From Saprospiraceae bacterium (lineage in GTDB: Bacteria > Bacteroidota > Bacteroidia > Chitinophagales > Saprospiraceae): 19,310 nucleotides of DNA. The stretch lies in contig JABWAJ010000098.1 of NCBI GenBank assembly GCA_013361075.1, positions 1 through 19,310 on the forward strand, given 5' to 3'. The position numbers were made by a program, and so were the translations under genes. The notes below the pieces were generated by a model. It saw only the letters and a list, made by a program, of their open reading frames with translations, did no database searches and had not been told where the DNA came from. Below, one piece after another: positions 7,513-14,586 of the stretch (its first letter is position 1; each line of letters begins with the position of its first letter).

Positions 7513-8727
7513 TTATTCAATTTTAAACTGGCGGATCAGGATAGCGCCACTTTCTTTCAGGTTGGAACTGAGCACGATGATCTGCTCGCGGGTACCATCA
7601 TCCACAGAAACGGCCACGGTATTGGGCGATATATCGCCGAGGTCTTCAGCATGCAGAATGAGGAAATTATTGTCTTCTTTCAGGGTAACGGGAATGCTGT
7701 ATTTGTATTTGCTCACCCGATGGCGGTTGACCAGTTGTTCTCCATTCAGGAAAATGGATGCAATGTCACCGTCAACCGTGCCATTGTCCCAGATTTTGAG
7801 GCGAATGTTGGCATTGTTTACTTCAACCGTGCTCATGATTTTGGCCTGCCGCTGGGTACTGACTTCGTAAGCTTGAAAAGGCTGTTCGATGGTTTTGACG
7901 ATATTTCGGGTCAGAATGGGTTTTTCCAGCAGGATAGCTCCCGGTGCACAGCGGCCTTCCGGCGGGGTATTGCCTTCAATGTAGCCTTCCCATGCGCCTT
8001 CAAGTACATACCGGGAAGCTTCCTGGCGAAGGCGCAACCGGGAAGATTTGATGCACCATTTCCATCGGGGGTCGGTTTTTTCCGTCAAGGCACTTTCTTC
8101 TATGATAATGATGCTGTCGGCAACAGAAAAACTCCATTCTAAACGATGGTTAGCACTGCCTCCATTGTCTTCCGCAACGATGTGAGAAACACCGCGGCCA
8201 TCGGCACTCAATTGTATTTCATAATAAAACCCGTGTTTGCGGTCGTTTTGCGAAAGCGTCCCCGTCCAGCGTCCGGCCATTGAAAATACTTCAGTTTCTG
8301 AAGCAATCAGCTCTTCGAGGCCTGAGCTTTTCGTCAGCGAAATTTTCCCGGGGGCACACCCGTCGGCTTTCCAGTCGCCTTCTAATTTGAGGGCATTGTT
8401 GGCCACATTGAGTTTCAGGATGGCATACTTCAAACACCAGCGCGGTTTTTCAGGTTCGGTTTGCACAATCTCCTGTAAAATGAGTTTGCTGTCATCCCAG
8501 GCACCGGTAAGGTTGAATCGGGCAGTGTTTTTGCCATCAGGCGTATTGGAGAGGGCAGTACCAAAAATGGCATCACCATCTTGCACGATATTGATCTGAT
8601 AAGTAAAAGCACCGGGCTTTCCGTTCTGGGTCAGGGTGCCTACCCATTCGCCCGAAAGGTTTTGCGCGCTTGCCTGTGCGATCGAAAAAGCCAGGATGCA
8701 ACTAAGAATATAGCTTTGTTTGATCAT
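7513..8727 (-). CDS. Secreted protein with two tandem lipocalin-like beta domains
   Basis: A 404-residue protein from ATG 8727 with a signal peptide (MIKQSYILSCILAFSIAQASA, then QNLSGEW). A start 22 codons upstream would hide the signal peptide, so 8727 is preferred. Two copies of one module follow. Copy 1 begins GEWVGTLTQNGKPGAFTYQI and ends CAPGKISL. Copy 2 begins GRWTGTLSQNDRKHGFYYEI and ends CAPGAILLEKP. Each copy holds two matching Cys (in PRWCLKY and KWCIKSS; and before APG), likely a disulfide. A third, distinct C-terminal domain (IRLKIWDNGTVDGDIASIFLNG) is a beta sandwich that I have seen at the C-terminus of other Bacteroidota exoproteins. There is no T9SS sorting signal, so it is probably periplasmic or surface located. 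Ligand unknown. Confidence 0.85.
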   Translation of the reverse strand: MIKQSYILSCILAFSIAQASAQNLSGEWVGTLTQNGKPGAFTYQINIVQDGDAIFGTALSNTPDGKNTARFNLTGAWDDSKLILQEIVQTEPEKPRWCLKYAILKLNVANNALKLEGDWKADGCAPGKISLTKSSGLEELIASETEVFSMAGRWTGTLSQNDRKHGFYYEIQLSADGRGVSHIVAEDNGGSANHRLEWSFSVADSIIIIEESALTEKTDPRWKWCIKSSRLRLRQEASRYVLEGAWEGYIEGNTPPEGRCAPGAILLEKPILTRNIVKTIEQPFQAYEVSTQRQAKIMSTVEVNNANIRLKIWDNGTVDGDIASIFLNGEQLVNRHRVSKYKYSIPVTLKEDNNFLILHAEDLGDISPNTVAVSVDDGTREQIIVLSSNLKESGAILIRQFKIE

Positions 8728-8816
8728 AAAACCGCAAAATGGAAAGAGATGACTCCGTAATTCATGACTGTTGCCAATATGGTTCTCATCCAACAGAATT
8801 TTGACCCGGATTATTT

Positions 8817-8824
8817 CAAAAGTA
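8817..8824 (-). promoter_or_regulatory. Candidate Bacteroidota -7 element (TACTTTTG)
   Basis: On the - strand this reads TACTTTTG, matching TAnnTTTG, about 90 bp before the start at 8727. No TTTG -33 box stands at the usual 19-21 bp spacing, so support is weak. Confidence 0.25.
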
Positions 8825-8865
8825 GGAAAATTTTTGAGAGAGCAGTATCTAAACTCGAAATTTTA

Positions 8866-8873
8866 TATATTTG
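8866..8873 (+). promoter_or_regulatory. Candidate Bacteroidota -7 element (TATATTTG)
   Basis: TATATTTG matches TAnnTTTG in an AT-rich block. A TTTG lies upstream at 8833-8836 but at 29 bp, longer than the usual spacing. If used, it would give the 9168 gene a leader of nearly 300 bases. Confidence 0.25.
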
Positions 8874-9167
8874 TTGTCTCAATTAAGTAGCATGGCAGCT
8901 TTATGAGTAGCATGCTATGATTTATCGTAAAGCAACTATCCGCAAAACAATCAGACTAAACGAGCCCCCGTTTGGTGTCTTCCTTGTTTTTTCTTCCCAA
9001 AGACGAGCGAATAAAATATTCACTTTCAGGAAATTGTCGGTCAAAACAGAACGAAAAGATTTACTTAAATCGGTTTTCGGTTGCCTGGCTGCTTCCAGTA
9101 GTTGGGCAATCTTTTTTTTGGAACCTATCGTCCACTGCGTTGTTTCGATTGACAAAAGCCAGAACGG

Positions 9168-10058
9168 ATGAACCTTCGCCTCATTCAAAGCAACGACATC
9201 GACAAAACAAAATGGAACAGTTGTGTCCATTTCGCACCCAATGGCAATGTTTTTGGCTATAAATGGTACCTGGATCAGGTCGCCAAAGACTGGGTCGGCT
9301 TGGTAGAAGGCGATTATGAGTCGGTTTTTCCCCTTGTTTGGCGCTATCGCCGGGGCCTTTGGGGACACAAAGAGCTACATCAGCCCTATTGGATGCGCGA
9401 AATGGGCATCTACTCGGTCCACGTGCTCTCCCCAACCAGAATACAGGAATTTCTGGAACACATCCCCCGCGAATTCCGGCACATCAACATTGCTGTAAGC
9501 GGGAAAAATAGAGTGCCCGAAAGCCTGCCTTTTACTACTGTTCCACAGACGAATTTTCAGCTTTCGCTGAACGACACCTACGAAACCCTCACCGGACGGT
9601 ATGCATCCGACCTTTTCCGGCAAATGGACAAGGCCAGTTCTGCCAAACTTATGCTAACCTCCAATCTGAAACCGGAAAAAATCGCAGCTTTTTATGAACA
9701 ACACGCCCGTGACCGCCGCGACCTCGACGCGCGTTTTCACGCCCTGCAACGCATCATGTACAATGTGTTGCACCGGGGCTGGGGCTTTACTTCTGCCGTG
9801 CTTGATGGGGATGGAAATCCGTGTGCTGTCAACTTTTTCATCAATAGCCACGGCAAATTACTCAGCCTGGTACCCGTTGCTTCCAAAGCCGGCGAACAAG
9901 TTGGCGCCCTGTCTTTTATGTTCGACCTCACGTTGCGCATCCACGCCGAGCGTGCTCTCCTGCTGGATTTTAACGGCTATGAACGCGCAGTAGATTTTGG
10001 TGCCGAACCCACCCACTATTTTTTGCTCAACAGGGCAAAAGAGAAAAGTTTTTTCTAA
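9168..10058 (+). CDS. GNAT/FemAB-like acyltransferase-fold protein
   Basis: A 296-residue soluble protein. The N-terminal half (WNSCVHFAPNGNVFGYKWYLD, then LVEGDYESVFPLVWRYRRGLWG) matches a Bacteroidota family usually annotated as GNAT-type acetyltransferase, resembling the double-GNAT FemAB layout. The C-terminal half (GWGFTSAVLDGDGNPCAVNFFI, then a hydrophobic strand and LLLDFNGYERAVDFGAEP) fits the second GNAT unit. The substrate is unknown and the acyl-CoA motif is not obvious. The ATG at 9168 directly precedes the conserved region, but no ribosome site is visible. It is followed 21 bp later by a second acetyltransferase gene in the same direction. Confidence 0.75.
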   Translation: MNLRLIQSNDIDKTKWNSCVHFAPNGNVFGYKWYLDQVAKDWVGLVEGDYESVFPLVWRYRRGLWGHKELHQPYWMREMGIYSVHVLSPTRIQEFLEHIPREFRHINIAVSGKNRVPESLPFTTVPQTNFQLSLNDTYETLTGRYASDLFRQMDKASSAKLMLTSNLKPEKIAAFYEQHARDRRDLDARFHALQRIMYNVLHRGWGFTSAVLDGDGNPCAVNFFINSHGKLLSLVPVASKAGEQVGALSFMFDLTLRIHAERALLLDFNGYERAVDFGAEPTHYFLLNRAKEKSFF

Positions 10059-10079
10059 CCTTACCCGAAAAAGGAAAAT

Positions 10080-10610
10080 ATGGACTCCTATACCCTTTCT
10101 GTGCGGGAAATCCAAGAGCCGGACATCATCCGAATTGTCAATTACTGGATGGCAGCAAGCCCTGCTTACCTGCTAAGCATGGGGGCAGACCCGGACAAAG
10201 TCCCTTCACGGGAACAATTTACAGCCATGCTTTCGGAACAATTGAGCCTGCCTTATCCTGAAAAAAAATCTTATTGCATCATCTGGGAAGCCGACGGTTC
10301 TGCCATAGGGCATTGCAATGTGAATAAAATCAACTTCGGCGAATCGGCTTATATGCACCTGCACTTGTGGGATGGCAGCACCCGGCAGCAGGGAAGGGGT
10401 GTCGCACTGGTGAAAATGGCGCTGCCTTATTTTTTCAACAACCTGCAACTGAAACGCCTGTATTGCGAACCTTATGCTCTCAACCCTGCCCCCAATAAAA
10501 CCCTCGCAAAAGTAGGGTTTACCCTGATTCGGGAATACGTCACCACACCGGGAGCGATCAATTTTGAACAGCCGGTGAAGTTGTGGGAACTTACCCAATT
10601 GCCCGTTTAA
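10080..10610 (+). CDS. GNAT family N-acetyltransferase
   Basis: A 176-residue protein of the usual GNAT length. It starts LSVREIQEPDIIRIVNYW, has the substrate-side strand YCIIWEADGSAIGHCNVNKI, an acetyl-CoA loop resembling R-x-x-G-x-G/A (TRQQGRGVALVKMALPYFF, about 101-119) and ends with LYCEPYALNPAPNKTLAKVGF, the NxxxxxxxxKxGF pattern of RimJ/RimL-type enzymes. It probably acetylates an amino group; the substrate is unknown. AAAAGGAAAAT directly upstream of ATG 10080 is a reasonable translation start context. Likely cotranscribed with the preceding gene. Confidence 0.85.
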   Translation: MDSYTLSVREIQEPDIIRIVNYWMAASPAYLLSMGADPDKVPSREQFTAMLSEQLSLPYPEKKSYCIIWEADGSAIGHCNVNKINFGESAYMHLHLWDGSTRQQGRGVALVKMALPYFFNNLQLKRLYCEPYALNPAPNKTLAKVGFTLIREYVTTPGAINFEQPVKLWELTQLPV

Positions 10611-10668
10611 ACCAATTGAACCTTCCACCGTCTATCCCGCATTGAGGAATACCTAAAACCACTTCCTA

Positions 10669-12810
10669 ATGCAAAAACTCTGCTGCTTACTGGCTTTGTT
10701 ACCGGTGTGGGTATCAGGCCAATCCTGGTTTACAGCCAACCAAAACGCCGATCTGATGATTTCGGGTGTGGATTTTAATGCCACTGGCGGCGCCCTCCAA
10801 TTCAACCATCCCAACGGCCTGGCTACTGATGGCACCAAACTCCTCCTCTGCGATCGCTTCCACAACCGGGTATTGGTGTGGCATACGGCCCCTGATGCCT
10901 GGAATACGCTACCGGATTTGGTACTTGGGCAGTCCGATTTTAATGCCAATAATCCCGGTGATGCTAAAAACGAACTCAACTGGCCAGGCAATGTTTCGCT
11001 TGCCGCAAATGGGAAATTAGCCATAGCCGATACGAATAATGACCGGATTTTGCTCTGGAATACCTTCCCGTCTGCAAATGGACAGCCCGCAGATATTTCC
11101 ATTAACCTGACCAGTATTTCTCCGCCCGGTATTCCCCAGCAATGGGGCTGGCCCTGGGGCGTGTGGACCGACGGTACGCGACTGGCAGCAGTGGCTACTT
11201 CCGGTGCTGCCCTGCTTTTTTGGAATACTTTCCCGACGAGCGACAACGAAGCCCCCGACTATACCATTACCCACCCCCATTTCGGTACGCCGCGCAACAT
11301 TTCCACGGACGGAGCCTCCTTCTTTTTTGTAGGCGATCACAATGCAAAAGTGAATGGAATGCCTGGCACGTTTTTCTGGAACAGCTATCCCCTTGCGGCC
11401 AACCAACCTTATGATTTTTACCGCGACGAATGGATCAAAGGCACAAAATTGTCGAGCGGCCAACTGATCGCTTCCGGACTCAGCCACATCTATACCTGGA
11501 ATGCCATACCCATCAGTGCGGATGATGCACCGGATGAAACCGCTTCGCCTGCCTACTACGACAATGGTGACGGAGTGGATGTGGTGGAAGCCAATGGCAA
11601 AATTTATGTGTGCAACTACAATGGCAACAACGTTCTGACCTACCAAACACCACCTTCAGCAGGAGCACCCGATCCGGTTTTTGCAATGGGCATTGCCGAT
11701 TATCATCACAATAGCTTAGATTCAGTGGGGTATATCCAGAATCCTGCTTTTTCTACCGACGGCTCGCGGCTGATTGTTACTTCTGATTTTGACAAACGAA
11801 TATACATTTACAACAGCCTGCCGGCAACCTCAGGACAGATGCCCGATATGGTCATTTCTACGGTTGGTTACGACCTTCCAGCCTGGGACAATGCCCTGTA
11901 CAACAATACATTCGTCGCAGTCGGGAAAAACCGGCTCTGCGTCTGGAACAATGCCACCAATCTCAGCATCAACCCATCCCGGAATTTCAATGGCGGCATT
12001 GGCTCTGCAGCGTTTACCGACCTCAAAGGCGTTGCCCTGGATGGCCATTTTTTATATGTAGCTGATCGAAACGGGAAAGTCTATATTTGGAATGGCATTC
12101 CTGCCAATAGCACGACCAACCCCCTCTTTACCCTGGATTATGGCAACGTACAACTCAACCGGCTTTCCAGCGACGGCGAATATTTTTGCGTCACCCAGCA
12201 ATCGCCTGCGGCAGTTTTCATCTACCGGGTTGCGGATTTGCTGGCCGGAAATACCACGCCGTGGAAAACGATAGGGGGCATCGGTTTTTTAAACCTGCCT
12301 TCTGAAACCATTACTTTTGGAGGTGCTTTGGCCATCGCCAACATGGGGTTTAACAATGTTTTACTCTGGGAAAATATCGCAGATGCACCCAATACGGCCA
12401 ATATGGTGGTGCTGGGTCAACCCGACAATACCCCCGGCAACCCGCCTGCCATCGGGCAAAACCGCCTGTTTATGCCCGGCGCACTGCTTTTTGAAAATAA
12501 CCGCATCTGGGTGGGCGAACACAAGTTTTCTTCCCGGATACTGCGCTTTTCGCAAACCGTAACCGGCATCGAAAATGCACTTGATGCTGAAGATTGGTCA
12601 CTTTTTCCAAATCCGGTTGGCAACTCCCTGTTTTTGAAGTCCGAAAACCCGGATGGCAACCTGGTGGAATTGTTCGACGCTACAGGCCGGTGCCTGCATC
12701 AGGAAGCAATTTTTTCTAATTTATGGCACTTAGATACGACGACTTTCCCCGAAGGCATGTATTTTGTGAGGTATAAAAACTGCGTCCGGAAAATAGTACT
12801 GGCCAATTGA
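10669..12810 (+). CDS. Secreted beta-propeller protein with T9SS sorting domain
   Basis: A 713-residue exoprotein with a signal peptide (1-18, CCLLALLPVWVSGQ). The body is a series of about eleven blade-like units, each with a hydrophobic strand ending W/Y-N, two residues, P, and later a P-D pair. Examples are NRVLVWHTAPDAWNTLPDLV, DRILLWNTFPSANGQPAD, RIYIYNSLPATSGQMPDMVI and KVYIWNGIPANS. VLGQSDFNANN and VLGQPDNTPGN near the two ends resemble NHL-type propellers. The last 75 residues (EDWSLFPNPVGNSLFL to GMYFVRYKNCVRKIVL) are a type A T9SS C-terminal sorting domain, so the protein is exported across the outer membrane and probably attached to the surface. Target unknown. It starts 58 bp after the GNAT gene with no clear promoter. 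Confidence 0.88.
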   Translation: MQKLCCLLALLPVWVSGQSWFTANQNADLMISGVDFNATGGALQFNHPNGLATDGTKLLLCDRFHNRVLVWHTAPDAWNTLPDLVLGQSDFNANNPGDAKNELNWPGNVSLAANGKLAIADTNNDRILLWNTFPSANGQPADISINLTSISPPGIPQQWGWPWGVWTDGTRLAAVATSGAALLFWNTFPTSDNEAPDYTITHPHFGTPRNISTDGASFFFVGDHNAKVNGMPGTFFWNSYPLAANQPYDFYRDEWIKGTKLSSGQLIASGLSHIYTWNAIPISADDAPDETASPAYYDNGDGVDVVEANGKIYVCNYNGNNVLTYQTPPSAGAPDPVFAMGIADYHHNSLDSVGYIQNPAFSTDGSRLIVTSDFDKRIYIYNSLPATSGQMPDMVISTVGYDLPAWDNALYNNTFVAVGKNRLCVWNNATNLSINPSRNFNGGIGSAAFTDLKGVALDGHFLYVADRNGKVYIWNGIPANSTTNPLFTLDYGNVQLNRLSSDGEYFCVTQQSPAAVFIYRVADLLAGNTTPWKTIGGIGFLNLPSETITFGGALAIANMGFNNVLLWENIADAPNTANMVVLGQPDNTPGNPPAIGQNRLFMPGALLFENNRIWVGEHKFSSRILRFSQTVTGIENALDAEDWSLFPNPVGNSLFLKSENPDGNLVELFDATGRCLHQEAIFSNLWHLDTTTFPEGMYFVRYKNCVRKIVLAN

Positions 12811-12850
12811 GGCAAAATGGCGGGCGCGGGAATCAAAAACAGATCAAACC

Positions 12851-13242
12851 ATGCTCGTCGAAACACTCAAAGCCTTGTTCCAACGCGACCTCCTGCGCCT
12901 GAAACAGGAAATGGAATTGTACCGCCACGAAGGGAACATCTGGCTGGTAGATAAAGGCATTGCCAATTCTGCCGGCAACCTCTGCCTGCACCTTACCGGC
13001 AACCTCCGGAGCTATATCGGCGCCGAACTGGGCCAAAGTGGCTATGTCCGCAACCGGGACGCCGAATTTTCTCTTAAACATGTGCCCCGAACGGAACTCA
13101 TCGCGGGCATAGACGAAACCATCGCGGTACTCGACCGCACCCTCGAACAACTAACCGAAGCTCAACTCGAAGCAGAATACCCAAAACAGGTTTTTGGCCA
13201 TCCCATGACGACCGGTATCACCGGAGGCTGTTGGAAAATTAA
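12851..13242 (+). pseudogene. DinB/DUF1572 family gene with internal frameshifting deletion
   Basis: The first 120 or so codons match the DUF1572 branch of the DinB superfamily well: ETLKALFQRDLLRLKQEMELY, NSAGNLCLHLTGNLRSYIGAELG, GYVRNRDAEFSLKHVPR and YPKQVFGHPMTTG. The frame then ends abruptly as ITGGCWKINY. In another frame the next bases (13216-13242) encode YHRRLLEN and a TAA, which is the expected end of such a protein. The segment in between (in the family a hydrophobic helix with HLxxHLxYHLGQ metal-ligand histidines) is missing. This is an internal deletion of roughly 50-60 bases not divisible by three. The product would lack the metal-site histidines, so the gene is probably inactive. 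An assembly error is the main alternative. Confidence 0.82.
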
Positions 13243-13297
13243 TTATTAGATCAATTAAAAGATATTTTATGCCAGGTATAAATTAAACATATTGGAT

Positions 13298-14548
13298 ATG
13301 AAGAAAAAAAATATACTTTTTCAAGTATTTTTAGGGTTGGTTGCCTGTTTTTTTTGTTCCTGTAGTTCGGGCAGTTTAAATGGGTGGGAAAAAATTCAGG
13401 TTCCATCCGTCGGTGATTTTAGACCACTTGGAATAGCGGAAAATTCGAAAGCTATTCTTGCTTTTGGATATGACGAAGAAGAGTTTGATTGTGGATTTTT
13501 AGGTTTTCAAAATTGCAGAAAGTTTAAAATATTTCGTTCCCGTGACAACGGAAAAATCTGGGAAGAAATCACTGATCCTGAATTGGCCGAAAGACATGCA
13601 ATAACCAAAGGCGATAAATTGATGCCTCAAACAGTTGCAAGACTTACCCAAAAATATGCGAAGGTTGTTTACATCAGCAAACGGGTCATAGACATGGCTT
13701 TGTATACCGAAATAAAAAAGCCGGGCGTTTATTTTGCTGACGGCGATAATTTTTATTTGTACCAGGATTTTATTTTGTATCACAGCAAGGATTTTGGAGA
13801 TACATGGGAGGAAATGTCTATTGAATATGATTACGTGCTGCCGATTCAGTCCAGCGCAACCATTGATATTATTGATGATTTTTTGGTGGTTCATGATGCA
13901 AATACCTCAGAGAAATTTGTATTTAAAAAAGAGGGTAATTTATTTAAATTTCAAGACAGAAATAATTTTTATATTTTGCACCATTATAAAGGAAATAAAG
14001 AATTGAAATTTGAAGGAGAATGTAAGTTGTGCAGATATTACAATGTTTTAAAAAACACCAAAACCGGAATTCAAACCGTTGTGCCACTTGATGGGGTTGT
14101 AAGTGGTAATTATCACATGGTTTCGGAATTTTTTTTCACCAAAAAAAACAATGTCATAGGAAATTTTTCTATTATGAAATCTGATTCCATTGCCGGAAAT
14201 TTTGCTGCATTCTTTTCAGAAGACCAGGGGCAATCATTTGGATACAACGAATATCCTACAAATATTGATTACACCGACCTTGAGGGGTTTTCCATAGAAG
14301 GTTTTTACAAAGGAAAGCCTTTGATATTCTTTTCAGAAAGAAGCTTGGCAGTTAATGGAAATGTATTTGTGCAAACTGCTGCCTTTGCATGGAACATAAG
14401 ACAGCTGAAAGCTGAATTTGTACAGACACCGGACGTAAACGGGATTGCAAATTTTACTAATTTTCTTGCTGGATTTTACCCTTCGAAGAAACATCTTTAC
14501 TATTACCAGAAAAAAGGATTGTTCCGCATTCCTTGCCAAAATAAATAA
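13298..14548 (+). CDS. Asp-box (BNR-like) lipoprotein
   Basis: A 416-residue protein. MKKKNILFQVFLGLVACFFCSC is a lipoprotein signal with the likely acylated Cys at 17 (LVAC) or 22. The body carries Asp-box motifs: SRDNGKIWEE (81-90), SKDFGDTWEE and SEDQGQSFG, typical of sialidase or sortilin-like propellers. The ATG at 13298 is chosen over TTG at 13292. No catalytic residues of a known hydrolase are recognised. The gene is clearly AT-richer than its neighbours and uses long A and T runs, so it may have been acquired separately. It begins 55 bp after the broken DinB gene and ends 38 bp before the large Asp-box exoprotein gene. Confidence 0.8.
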   Translation: MKKKNILFQVFLGLVACFFCSCSSGSLNGWEKIQVPSVGDFRPLGIAENSKAILAFGYDEEEFDCGFLGFQNCRKFKIFRSRDNGKIWEEITDPELAERHAITKGDKLMPQTVARLTQKYAKVVYISKRVIDMALYTEIKKPGVYFADGDNFYLYQDFILYHSKDFGDTWEEMSIEYDYVLPIQSSATIDIIDDFLVVHDANTSEKFVFKKEGNLFKFQDRNNFYILHHYKGNKELKFEGECKLCRYYNVLKNTKTGIQTVVPLDGVVSGNYHMVSEFFFTKKNNVIGNFSIMKSDSIAGNFAAFFSEDQGQSFGYNEYPTNIDYTDLEGFSIEGFYKGKPLIFFSERSLAVNGNVFVQTAAFAWNIRQLKAEFVQTPDVNGIANFTNFLAGFYPSKKHLYYYQKKGLFRIPCQNK

Positions 14549-14586
14549 AGCAAACTTTTTACAGCATTCACAAGCCAACACAAAAC

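Larger units (their letters stand above)
8728..9167. other. 440-bp divergent intergenic region
   Basis: This region separates the - strand secreted-protein gene from the + strand genes. It contains two candidate -7 elements on opposite strands, a TAGCATGCTA palindrome near 8909 and a related GTAGCATG copy about 20 bp before it. An 84-codon frame at 8917-9171 overlaps the next start by ATGA, but its protein looks unlike a real one (basic start, then unrelated hydrophobic stretch), so I do not call it. No tRNA or clear structured RNA was seen. Confidence 0.5.

Noticed and set aside
8917..9171. 84-codon frame overlapping the start of the 9168 gene by ATGA
   Set aside because: Protein composition is implausible, no ribosome site, no family, and other frames are equally open in this region.
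8922..9368. 148-codon frame on the - strand
   Set aside because: It overlaps the well-supported 9168 gene and shows no recognisable domain.
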